From NCBI GenBank assembly GCA_015478645.1, contig JADMIL010000005.1:1-64000 (forward strand): a stretch of 64,000 nt of DNA, written 5' to 3'. This document shows positions 36,075 to 44,551 of the stretch, piece after piece. The number at the start of each line of letters is the position of its first letter. Positions within the stretch are counted from its first letter, which is position 1. This stretch comes from Candidatus Binataceae bacterium (GTDB lineage Bacteria > Desulfobacterota > Binatia > Binatales > Binataceae). The notes under the pieces were generated by a model. It was not told where the DNA came from. It worked only from the letters and a program-made list of their open reading frames with translations, and did not search any database. Both the position numbers and the translations under genes were made by a program.

Positions 36075-37040
36075 ATGTCCATTAACACCGTCCTGGGCAA
36101 ATGCGAGCCGCGCGACCTGGGCTTCACCCTCATCCACGAGCATATCACCGCCGGGTTTCCCGGCTGGGAGCTCGACAACGCCGGCTTCAACCGCAAGGTC
36201 GAGATGGCCAAGGTGGTCGACAAGCTCAAGGAGATCAAAGCTCTCGGCGTCTCGAGCTTCGTCGATCCCTGTCCGATGGAACTCGGCCGCGACCCCGAGT
36301 TCTCGGCCGAAGCCGCCGAGAAGGCCGGTATGCGCGTGATCATCGCCACCGGCCTCTACAATGACGCGCTCGGCATCCCGCAGCACTTCCGCTTCTTGAG
36401 CCCCGACGACATCGCCGAGGTCTACGTCCGTGAGCTGACCGAGGGCATCGGCAAGACCGGCGTCAAGGCCGGCCTGATCAAGACGGCTACCGGCGGCATC
36501 CCGGGCATGACCACCGACACCGCCATCACCAAGAACGAGGAAAATTGCCTGCGCGCCGCCGCCCGTGCGCACAAGAAGACCGGCGCGCCGATCCTTTGCC
36601 ATAACAGCGAGGCCTCGCCCTTCGGCCGCGAGACCCTCGATATCTTCGAGTCCGAGAACGTCGATTTCAACCGCGTGCTGATCGGCCACGCCTGCGGCGT
36701 CGGCGACATGAAGTACTACTTCGACATCCTCGAGCGCGGTGCGTGGATCGGCTTTGACCGCTTCGGCCTCGACGTCATCGCGCCCGACAAAATGCGTATG
36801 GCGTCGCTCTTCGGCCTGCTCGCCGTCGGTTACGACCGCATCATGCTGAGCCACGACTCGGTCGCCTGCTGGCTCGGCCGCAAATTCCCGGCAATCGAAA
36901 AGATGTTCGAAGCGTCGCCCAATAACCACTGGGCGCATATCTCGAAGAACATCCTGCCGCAGTTGCGCAAGGGCGGCGTGACCGAAGAAAAGATCCGCAT
37001 CATGACGGTCGACAATCCGCGCGCCTACTTCGGCGGCTGA
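36075..37040 (+). CDS. Phosphotriesterase-family metallohydrolase
   Basis: 321 residues, amidohydrolase TIM barrel. A full binuclear metal site is visible: HxH in LIHEHIT, bridging Lys in GLIKTATGG, His in CHNSEAS, His in IGHACGVGD and Asp in LSHDSV. The family includes lactonases, phosphotriesterases and aryl-dialkylphosphatases; natural members mostly hydrolyse lactones. ATG 36075 follows AAGGAG. It is 98 bp upstream of a CoA-transferase on the same strand, so a lactone-to-acid-to-CoA route is possible (inference). Confidence 0.92.
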   Translation: MSINTVLGKCEPRDLGFTLIHEHITAGFPGWELDNAGFNRKVEMAKVVDKLKEIKALGVSSFVDPCPMELGRDPEFSAEAAEKAGMRVIIATGLYNDALGIPQHFRFLSPDDIAEVYVRELTEGIGKTGVKAGLIKTATGGIPGMTTDTAITKNEENCLRAAARAHKKTGAPILCHNSEASPFGRETLDIFESENVDFNRVLIGHACGVGDMKYYFDILERGAWIGFDRFGLDVIAPDKMRMASLFGLLAVGYDRIMLSHDSVACWLGRKFPAIEKMFEASPNNHWAHISKNILPQLRKGGVTEEKIRIMTVDNPRAYFGG

Positions 37041-37138
37041 TTACCAATCTGTAACCCCGGCCGGCGGAGTGTCGCGCACGCGATACCCCGCCGGCCGCGT
37101 CTCGATCGCGCGGCGGCGCGCCGCGGGAGAATCCGGCG

Positions 37139-38368
37139 ATGGAACACGATGCGGCACAACCGCCTGCGATGCTCGCGGGCGTCAAAGTTCTCGACTTCAC
37201 CCAATATCTCGCCGGGCCGACCGTCACCCGCCTGATGGCCGAGATGGGCGCCGACATTATCAAGGTCGAGCAGTACCCGATGGGCGATCCGGCGCGCCTG
37301 CTCCCGATCGTCAAAAACGGACGCAGCGCCTACTTCATCCAGCAAAATCGCGGCAAGAAAAGCCTCTGCCTCGATTTCTCCAAGCCCGAATCGATCGAAT
37401 TGCTCCACGACCTCGTCCCGCGCATGGACGTGGTGGTCGAGAATTACGGGCCCGGCGTGCTCGAACGCAAGCAACTCGACTACGCGTCGCTGCGCAAGAT
37501 CAACCCGCGCCTGATCATGGCTTCGATCTCCGCCTTCGGCCGCACCGGCCCGCTCTCGCATAAGGTCGGCTATGATTTCATCGCCCAGGCGTTTTCCGGC
37601 CTGATGCACATGACGGGCTATCCCGATCGTCCTCCGGTTTTCGTCGGCATGGGTATCGGCGATCAGGGCAGCGGCGTCCACGCCTTCGCCGCCATCGGCC
37701 ACGCGCTCTACTATCGCGAAAAGACCGGCATCGGACAGCACATCGACATCTCGATGGTCGACGCGATCTACCACATGCACGAGGTCAATGTTCAGGCCTA
37801 CATGATGACCGAAGGCCAGTTCGTGCCCGAGCGGATGGGCTCGCATCATGCGCTGGTCAGCCCGTGCGGCACGTTCAAGGGTCCGCAGGGCTACATCGTG
37901 ATCCTCGTGCTCGATCGGCAATGGCCCGCGATGGCCAAGGCGATCGGCCGTCCCGATCTGATCGGCGATCCGCGCTTCGCCACCGGACCCGACCGCGCCA
38001 AAAATCAGCAAGAGCTAATTCCGATCATCGAAAACTGGATGGCCGCGCAGCCCTCCGACGAGGCCGTGCTCAAGGTGCTCGAAGAGTTCCGCATCGCCGC
38101 CGCGCCCGTCATGTCGGTGGTCGACACCCTCAATCATCCCTACTTCGCCGCGCGCAAGATGGTCCGCAAGGTTCCCGATCCGATCCTCGGCGAAGTGACT
38201 ATTACGGGCTTCCCGTTCAAGTTTTCGGAATTTCCCGATCTCCCCGACCTCCAGGCGCCGCTCCTCGGCCAGCATGGCGCCGACGTGCTCAAGGAAGTGC
38301 TCGGCCTCAGCGACGCAAACATCGCCGCCCTGACCGCCTCCGGCATCCTGCACTCGGAGAACAAATAG
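37139..38368 (+). CDS. CaiB/BaiF family (type III) CoA-transferase
   Basis: 409 residues. Family features: VLDFTQYLAGPTVTRLMAEMGADIIKVEQ at the start, NRGKKSLCLD and the catalytic-loop region GIGQHIDISMVDAIYHMHE with a candidate active Asp. It is a third, separate member of this family in the window and differs from the tandem pair at 15-17.5 kb. It probably works with the phosphotriesterase-like hydrolase upstream. A bidirectional terminator follows. Confidence 0.91.
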   Translation: MEHDAAQPPAMLAGVKVLDFTQYLAGPTVTRLMAEMGADIIKVEQYPMGDPARLLPIVKNGRSAYFIQQNRGKKSLCLDFSKPESIELLHDLVPRMDVVVENYGPGVLERKQLDYASLRKINPRLIMASISAFGRTGPLSHKVGYDFIAQAFSGLMHMTGYPDRPPVFVGMGIGDQGSGVHAFAAIGHALYYREKTGIGQHIDISMVDAIYHMHEVNVQAYMMTEGQFVPERMGSHHALVSPCGTFKGPQGYIVILVLDRQWPAMAKAIGRPDLIGDPRFATGPDRAKNQQELIPIIENWMAAQPSDEAVLKVLEEFRIAAAPVMSVVDTLNHPYFAARKMVRKVPDPILGEVTITGFPFKFSEFPDLPDLQAPLLGQHGADVLKEVLGLSDANIAALTASGILHSENK

Positions 38369-38388
38369 CAATCGCGTATCCTGGGAAT

Positions 38389-38424
38389 AAAAAAGGGGCG
38401 GCCCATCTCGATCGGCCGCCCCTT
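38389..38424. terminator. Bidirectional rho-independent terminator
   Basis: A perfect 11-bp stem AAGGGGCGGCC / GGCCGCCCCTT (38393-38403, 38414-38424) with a 10-nt loop. The A-run at 38389-38394 gives a U-tract on the minus strand, terminating the LLM gene there. It lies between two convergent genes. Confidence 0.82.
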
Positions 38425-38452
38425 CGCATTGCGATTGGCTATTCGCCGTGAC

Positions 38453-39574
38453 TTACGCGGCCTGCGAATGCCGCGGCATCGGCAGCGCCGCCGGCTCGGC
38501 CAGTTCCTCGGTCTTCATCTTCTTCAGTTCCGGCAATACCTTCTTCGCGAACAGCGTATAGCTGCGCTCGACCTCGTCGAACGGTATCCCGGCATAGCTG
38601 AAGTTCATCATTACGCCGTTGGCGTCGATCGTGTCCCTGATAAACGCGATCTTCTCCACCACCTGGCCGGGCGTGCCCCACGGCATCAGCTTGGCGAAAT
38701 CTTCCGCCGCCTGGTCCGCGCCGTGCCGCGAAATATACTTGCCGACGTGGCTGTAGAATTCATAGCCCTTGTTCTTGCCGAAATGCTCGGCCGTCATTTC
38801 GTAGTGTTTCATCGCCGTATGGTAATACGCCATGATCCACTTCATCGCCCGCTCCTCGGCGCGGTCCTTGTTCTCGTCGACGTAGCAGAATCCGCCCGAC
38901 AGCGGCTTGGGCGGTGGCGTCGCACCGTTAATCTCGTGCCACACCTTATGGTAAATCTTGAAGTCTTCCTTGACTACGTCCCACGGTTTCTGCGGAATCA
39001 CCAGCAGGCCCACGCCGAGCTTCGCCATGATCGGCATCGACTCGGGCGAGACCGCCGCCGCGTAGGTGCGTCCCTTGAACGATCGCGCCGGGAAGGGCCG
39101 GATGTCGCGGCGCGGCTGCTTGGTGAACTTGCCGCCCTCGACGTAGCCCTGCTCGAGCCCGTTCAGGATCAACTCCGCGTACTCGACGAACAGGTTGCGC
39201 CCCTCGTTCTGATCGAGCCTAAAGCCCTCGTACTCGATCCGCGCCAGGCCGCGCCCGAGCCCCAGGATAAACCGGCCGTTCGAGACGTGATCGAGCAGCG
39301 AGATCTGCTCCGCCACCCGCATCGGATCGTGCCACGGCAGCACCACGACCATCGAGCCGAGCTTCACGTGCTTGGTCTTGCCCGCCATGTACGACAGGAA
39401 CTGCAGCACGTCGGGACACATTGTGTAGTCGTCGAAGTGATGCTCGACCGACCAGACCGAATCGAAGCCGAGTGGCTCGGCCATTTCGGCCAGCCGGATC
39501 TCGTTGCGATAGACTTCGGCGTCGGACAGTGCGTTGTTGGGGTTTTGAAATGCGGCTCCGTATCCTACGTGCAT
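38453..39574 (-). CDS. LLM class flavin-dependent oxidoreductase (second)
   Basis: 373 residues, normal family length. Motifs: AEPLGFDSVWSVEHHFDDYTMCPDVLQFLSYMA, LGSMVVVLPWHDP and ISLLDHVSNGRFILGLGRGLARIEY. It is a bacterial-luciferase-like flavin monooxygenase, and it clearly differs from the larger one at 31.5 kb. GGAGGAG precedes the ATG. It is transcribed alone and ends at the shared terminator. Confidence 0.91.
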   Translation of the reverse strand: MHVGYGAAFQNPNNALSDAEVYRNEIRLAEMAEPLGFDSVWSVEHHFDDYTMCPDVLQFLSYMAGKTKHVKLGSMVVVLPWHDPMRVAEQISLLDHVSNGRFILGLGRGLARIEYEGFRLDQNEGRNLFVEYAELILNGLEQGYVEGGKFTKQPRRDIRPFPARSFKGRTYAAAVSPESMPIMAKLGVGLLVIPQKPWDVVKEDFKIYHKVWHEINGATPPPKPLSGGFCYVDENKDRAEERAMKWIMAYYHTAMKHYEMTAEHFGKNKGYEFYSHVGKYISRHGADQAAEDFAKLMPWGTPGQVVEKIAFIRDTIDANGVMMNFSYAGIPFDEVERSYTLFAKKVLPELKKMKTEELAEPAALPMPRHSQAA

Positions 39575-39806
39575 GGGTCTACTCCTCCGCCGCTGAATGG
39601 ATTGATTGCCCCCATCACTTAGGTATGATCGGCGGTGTCATCCTGCAAATGGGGATAGTAAGTGGACTTCCAGCCCTTCTTATAGCAGGGTCAAGGGTGA
39701 TTTCCAGAGACCAGCGTGCGTCCGCGCGACGACCCGCGATCCGGCCGGCGCGATCGTCCGCGGTCCAGCCTGCGACGGTCCGCCGTGGATCGAACGGCCG
39801 CCCGCG

Positions 39807-40412
39807 TCACGCCGCCGGCGCGGCTTTGCGCAGTCCCATCCCGGTCATGCGATCCTCCAGCACCGCGAGGCGATCGTGGCCCCAGAACGGCTCCCGCTCG
39901 AAGATAAACAGCGGCACGCCAAAGACGTTGTCCAGGGCCGCCTCCTGCTGCGCCCGCTCGTAATCGCGCGCGCCCGCGCCAGCAAGATATTCCCGATACT
40001 CCTCGGCCGGCAGCCCGATTCGCCCGATTAGCGCCGCGACCGCGTCGGCCTGGTCGGCCTCGAACTCGCGCCGGAAGAATCGCTCGAACGCTTGCCGGCT
40101 GTACTCCATCAGGCGCCCGTGACGCTCGGCAAACAGCCCGCCAATCAGCGCCGGCGTGGTGTCGTAAATCTTGAGCGGTCCGCGAATCACGAGGTCGCGC
40201 GGCCGCGCCCAGCGCCGCGCGTCGAGGTAGGAGTAGCGCGCCTTGTACTCGGAGTATTGGCTGCGCTCGCCCTTGCCCTTGATCCGCAACTGAAACGGAA
40301 TCCAGCGGATCTTAATCGCGTAGCGCTCCTCCAGCGCGAACGCCGGGTCGAAAGCCAGATAGGCGTAGGGACTCTTGTAGTCCGAGTACATCTTGACCAC
40401 CCGCTGCTCCAT
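39807..40412 (-). CDS. DsbA-family protein, 2-hydroxychromene-2-carboxylate isomerase-like
   Basis: 201 residues, thioredoxin-fold of the HCCA isomerase / kappa-GST group. The N-terminal motif YSDYKSPYAYLA has Ser where DsbA has Cys, as in HCCA isomerases, and the C-terminal motif GVPLFIFEREPFWGHDRL is typical of them. In naphthalene-type pathways such enzymes isomerise glutathione-bound ring-cleavage products. ATG 40412 gives the conserved start; an in-frame upstream ATG adds 16 residues. The other pathway genes are not beside it. Confidence 0.84.
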   Translation of the reverse strand: MEQRVVKMYSDYKSPYAYLAFDPAFALEERYAIKIRWIPFQLRIKGKGERSQYSEYKARYSYLDARRWARPRDLVIRGPLKIYDTTPALIGGLFAERHGRLMEYSRQAFERFFRREFEADQADAVAALIGRIGLPAEEYREYLAGAGARDYERAQQEAALDNVFGVPLFIFEREPFWGHDRLAVLEDRMTGMGLRKAAPAA

Positions 40413-40683
40413 CCGGACCTCCGCGGCGCGTATGCCGCCGACGTGCGTAAATTCAACCATTGCCCGGTCAAAATTACAAAGCCGCCGGGCGTCGACGCTA
40501 CGCGCCGCCGGCCGCCGCCGAGCCCTTTAGCGACGCGCTATGACGGCTGCCGTTTGCATACCGTCGCAGCCGTTCGTTTTGGGTTGCGCGTTGCACCAAA
40601 TACTTCACGATGCGCTTCGGTAGGCCCGCCGCGATCGCCAGAATTCGCCGATTCATCAAGCATCCGCCTTGCTTTCAGGCCGC
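40413..40683. other. Intergenic region upstream of glycosyltransferase
   Basis: About 270 bp with no convincing gene. An inverted repeat ACGGCTGC / GCAGCCGT (40543-40550, 40566-40573) lies in it. The next stretch holds a sigma-54-like promoter. Confidence 0.4.
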
Positions 40684-40699
40684 TGGCACGATGCTAGCT
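40684..40699 (+). promoter_or_regulatory. Sigma-54-like promoter upstream of glycosyltransferase
   Basis: TGGCACGATGCTAGCT: GG and GC are exactly 10 nt apart; the -24 block TGGCACG is a perfect match and the -12 block TAGC differs by one base from TTGC. It lies about 200 bp upstream of the glycosyltransferase start, on its strand. The long leader lowers certainty. Confidence 0.5.
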
Positions 40700-40898
40700 A
40701 TTGTAGATTTCCAAGATGTGCCCGTTACCCCCTGCCCGACCTGATTCGGACTCCCGCCGCGGCGCTTTCAGGTCATGGTCATCCGAAACTGGAAGATCAA
40801 TAATGCCACCAGTCGCAGAGCGCTCCGACAGCTCGCCCATCCGGGTGGGCGTCCGATCGGTGGCCACAACAATCACGATCGCGGATCGTTGAGGATTT

Positions 40899-42041
40899 AT
40901 GTCATCCAATAGCCCCGTCAACCCGCGCCCGCCGATGGCGAACTCCACGATGCCGCGTTTGCGCATCGCCCAGATCGCCCCGCTTTACGAACGTATCCCG
41001 CCCAAGCTGTACGGCGGCACCGAGCGCGTCGTCTCTTATATCACCGAGGAGTTCGTCCGCCGCGGCCATGACGTGACCCTGTTCGCCGCCGGCGACGCGC
41101 AAACCAGCGCGCGCCTGAGCCCCGGATGCCCGCAGGCGTTGCGGCTCGCCGGCAAGCAGGAACTCGGTTCGTTCCTGCAGCTCCCGATGCTCTCCGATGT
41201 CTACGAAAATCCCGACCGCTTCGACGTCATCCATTCGCATATCGACTACTGGACCTTCCCCTTCGCGCGCCTGTGCAAGGTGCCGACCGTCGCCACGATG
41301 CATGGGCGGCTCGATATCGAAGATCTGAAGCCGGTCTACTCGCGCTATCCGGCGATGCCGCTGGTATCGATCAGCGACAAGCAGCGCGAGCCGCTTTCGT
41401 TCATGAATTGGGTCGCCACCGTCTACCACGGATTGCCCCGCGATCTGCTCACCTTCAGCCCCAATCCGGGCAAGTACCTGGCCTTCCTCGGCCGCATTTC
41501 GCCCGAGAAGCGCCCCGACCTCGCGATCGATCTCGCGGTCAAGGCCGGCGTCCCGATCAAGCTCGCGGCCAAGGTTGACGTCGTCGACCGCGCCTACTTC
41601 GACCAGGTCATCAAACCGCGCCTCGCGCTGCCCGGCGTCGAATATATCGGCGAGATCAACGAATCGCAGAAAAACGAATTCCTCGGCAACGCGCTCGCCC
41701 TGATGTTCACCATCGATTGGCCCGAGCCGTTCGGCCTGGCCATGATCGAGGCGCTGGCCTGCGGCACGCCGGTGATCGCGCGCCCCTGCGGCTCGGTGCC
41801 CGAGGTGATGCGCAATGGGGTCACCGGCTACGTCGCCACGGAATTTGACGACCTGCTCAAGGCCATCAAGAACGTCGAGTCCGTCTCGCGCGCCGCCTGC
41901 CGCAAGGAATTCGAGAGCCGCTTCACCGCCGACGTGATGGCCGCGCAGTACGAAGAGATCTTCTACGGTCTCATCGCCGCGCGCCGCGGCAACTCGATCC
42001 TGCGCCAGACCTACGAAGAAGGGCGGTCCACCGCTCGGTGA
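40899..42041 (+). CDS. Family 4 glycosyltransferase
   Basis: 380-residue GT-B enzyme. N-terminal IAQIAPLYERIPPKLYGGTERVVSYITEELV-like region (about 22-50), a central GRISPEKRPDLAID and the C-terminal nucleotide-sugar motif WPEPFGLAMIEALACGTPVIARPCGSVPEV, the E-x7-E signature of GT4. The first ATG (40899) is used; an internal ATG at about residue 13 or 18 is also possible. Its stop overlaps the next start (GTGA), so it is coupled to the debranching-type enzyme. Such pairs appear in trehalose/glycogen-type carbohydrate metabolism. Confidence 0.9.
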   Translation: MSSNSPVNPRPPMANSTMPRLRIAQIAPLYERIPPKLYGGTERVVSYITEEFVRRGHDVTLFAAGDAQTSARLSPGCPQALRLAGKQELGSFLQLPMLSDVYENPDRFDVIHSHIDYWTFPFARLCKVPTVATMHGRLDIEDLKPVYSRYPAMPLVSISDKQREPLSFMNWVATVYHGLPRDLLTFSPNPGKYLAFLGRISPEKRPDLAIDLAVKAGVPIKLAAKVDVVDRAYFDQVIKPRLALPGVEYIGEINESQKNEFLGNALALMFTIDWPEPFGLAMIEALACGTPVIARPCGSVPEVMRNGVTGYVATEFDDLLKAIKNVESVSRAACRKEFESRFTADVMAAQYEEIFYGLIAARRGNSILRQTYEEGRSTAR

Positions 42042-44407
42042 AATCCCGGATTGACGGCGGCCGCGTCCCCTCCGGGAGCGGCCGCCGCGTCGGCCATCCG
42101 CGCCCCGGCGGCCATCCGCGCCCCGGCGGCACCGTTCTCAAGGTCGGTTCCGACTTCTATGTACTCGCCTCGTCGCTCGGCTCACGCCGCTCGACCAGCG
42201 TCCTGACCGACGGGCGCAGTTTCTCGATCTTCGACGCCGGTGGCGACATCGTCGAATCGCCGCTCGAGGCGCTGGGCTTTTTCCATCGCGATACGCGCTA
42301 CCTGAGCCGCTTCGAGCTGCGCATTGCCGGCCAGACGCCCTACTATCTCAATTCGTTTCTGAGCGACGACAAGGCGCAAATGCGCGTCAACCTGACCAAT
42401 CCCGACCTCGGCAAAAACGGCGACATCATCGAGTTCCCGCGCAACTCGATCCAGATCGAACGTGGGTGGGCGCTGGCCCAGGCCACCCTCGTCCATCGGC
42501 TGGTCGTGCGCAACTTCGCCCGCACCGCGATCACGCTGGCGCTCGACTTTACTTTCGGCGTCGATTTTGCCGACCTCTTCGAGGTTCGCGGAGTCAAGCG
42601 CAAACGCCACGGCCAGACCCTCAAGCCGGCCCTCCATCGCGACCGCGTCGAGTTTTACTATCGCGGTCTCGACCGCGCCACGCGCCACACCGCGATTCGC
42701 TTCGAGCCGCCGCCGCTTCATCTCGACGCCCATCACGCCGCCTTCAAAATCGCCCTCGAGCCCGACGCCGCCGCGACCCTCGAAGTATGCGTCACCGGCG
42801 GCGCCGACAGCGATCCCGCGCACGGCAGTCCGCCGCCCGTCGCGCTTGGCACGGCCGGCCCGCCTCCAGTCGCCGCCGCGCGCCCCGCGCCCGCGCCCAT
42901 TCGCGCCACCGCCCGGACCAATCCTGGCTCCGACGGTGTCACGAATTTCGCCGGCGCGCTCAGCGTGCGCCACGCCGAAATCAGCGCGCTCCAGCGCGGC
43001 GCGACCCAGCTCTCGGCGAGCAACGAGATCCTCGACAACCTGCTGCGCCGCTCGCAATGCGATCTCACTTCGATCATCGCCCGCGGCGCCGAGGGCACCT
43101 TCATCATGGCCGGCATCCCGTGGTTCGCCACGCTCTTCGGCCGCGACAGCATCCTCACCGCGCTCTCGATCCTGCCCTTCAATCCCTCTGTCGCGGCCGG
43201 CACCCTGCGCACGCTCGCGCGCTTCCAGGGCACCGAAATCAATCCCGATCGCGACGAGCAGCCCGGCAAGATCATCCACGAGATGCGCTCCGGCGAGATG
43301 GCCGTCACCGGCGAGATACCCTTCGGCCGCTACTACGGCAGCGTCGACTCGACCCCGCTCTTTCTCTGGCTCTATGGCCGCTATGTCGCCGCGACCGGCG
43401 ATCTCAAACTCGCCAATGAGCTATGGCCCAACGTCGAACGCGCGCTGGCCTGGATCGATAATTACGGCGACGTCGATCACGACGGCTACGTCGAATATAT
43501 CCGCGAGACTCCGCGCGGCCTCTCCAACCAGGGCTGGAAGGATTCCTTCGATTCGATCTCCCATGCCGACGGCACGCTGGCCCACGCCCCGATCGCGCTG
43601 GCCGAGGTCCAGGGCTACGTCTATGCCGCCTATATTGCGATCGCCGACGTCGCCAGCCGCCTCAATCGCAACGCCGTCGCCACCCGCCTCGCCGATCGCG
43701 CGCAGGCGCTGCGCACCGCCTTCACCCGCGACTTCTGGCTCGAACCCGAAAGCACCGTCGCGCTTGCGCTCGACGCCGACAAGCGCCCCTGCCGCGTGAT
43801 GGCCTCCAACGCCGCCCATGCGATGGCTTGCGGGCTGCTCGATCGCGATCGCGAGGCCGCCCTCGCTCCGCGCCTGCTCGCCGCCGACATGTTCTCCGGA
43901 TGGGGTGTGCGCACGCTCAGCGCCAACGAAAAACGCTACAACCCGATGAGCTATCACAACGGCTCGATCTGGCCCCACGACAACGCCATCGCCGCGATGG
44001 CCCTCGCGCGCATCCCCGGCCGCGCCGGCGCCCTGCGCATCCTCGAGGGCCTGTTCGACGCCGCCGTCCATCTCGACAGCGGCAGCCTGCCCGAACTCTT
44101 CTGCGGCTTCCCGCGCGAGCCGCGCCTGGGCCCCGTGCCCTATCCGGTCGCCTGCCATCCGCAAGCCTGGGCCGCCGCCAGCGTCTTTTTGATTCTGCAG
44201 GCAATTCTCGGGCTCGCGGTCCACGGCTTCGATCGCCGCCTGGTCATCGATTCGCCGGTGCTGCCCGACCAGCTTGAATGGCTGAGGGTCGACGGTCTTG
44301 CGGTCGGCGACGGCGCCGCGTCGTTCATGGTCTGCGGCACGCCGCGTGGCGCCTCGGTCGAGATTAGCGACAAACGCGGCCCGATCACGATCGAAGTAAA
44401 GACGTGA
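42038..44407 (+). CDS. Amylo-alpha-1,6-glucosidase-like glycoside hydrolase
   Basis: 789 residues. Residues about 40-270 match the N-terminal domain of glycogen-debranching-type enzymes (SIFDAGGDIVESPLEALGFFHRDTRYLSRFEL). The (alpha/alpha)6-barrel region has GIPWFATLFGRDSILTALSILPF and SVDSTPLFLWLYGRY, then NQGWKDSFDSISHADG and NPMSYHNGSIWPHDNAIAAMAL. It probably trims alpha-1,6 branches. A GTG start (42038) overlaps the glycosyltransferase stop. The N-terminus is repetitive (HPRPGG twice, encoded by an 18-bp direct duplication), so the mature start may be later. An Ala/Pro-rich linker splits the domains at about 250-300. Confidence 0.86.
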   Translation: MKSRIDGGRVPSGSGRRVGHPRPGGHPRPGGTVLKVGSDFYVLASSLGSRRSTSVLTDGRSFSIFDAGGDIVESPLEALGFFHRDTRYLSRFELRIAGQTPYYLNSFLSDDKAQMRVNLTNPDLGKNGDIIEFPRNSIQIERGWALAQATLVHRLVVRNFARTAITLALDFTFGVDFADLFEVRGVKRKRHGQTLKPALHRDRVEFYYRGLDRATRHTAIRFEPPPLHLDAHHAAFKIALEPDAAATLEVCVTGGADSDPAHGSPPPVALGTAGPPPVAAARPAPAPIRATARTNPGSDGVTNFAGALSVRHAEISALQRGATQLSASNEILDNLLRRSQCDLTSIIARGAEGTFIMAGIPWFATLFGRDSILTALSILPFNPSVAAGTLRTLARFQGTEINPDRDEQPGKIIHEMRSGEMAVTGEIPFGRYYGSVDSTPLFLWLYGRYVAATGDLKLANELWPNVERALAWIDNYGDVDHDGYVEYIRETPRGLSNQGWKDSFDSISHADGTLAHAPIALAEVQGYVYAAYIAIADVASRLNRNAVATRLADRAQALRTAFTRDFWLEPESTVALALDADKRPCRVMASNAAHAMACGLLDRDREAALAPRLLAADMFSGWGVRTLSANEKRYNPMSYHNGSIWPHDNAIAAMALARIPGRAGALRILEGLFDAAVHLDSGSLPELFCGFPREPRLGPVPYPVACHPQAWAAASVFLILQAILGLAVHGFDRRLVIDSPVLPDQLEWLRVDGLAVGDGAASFMVCGTPRGASVEISDKRGPITIEVKT

Positions 44408-44551
44408 GCCGGCGACCGTCTCGCGTAACGCCCGACCAACTTCATGATGGCCTGAACCGGACTTCCTTTCGGACGAACGCCACGGCTTTCAAGTAGGCAA
44501 GCGTAGATTTTGCGGTGAAGCATAATCACCGCGAGGCGCCGCGCGGATGGC

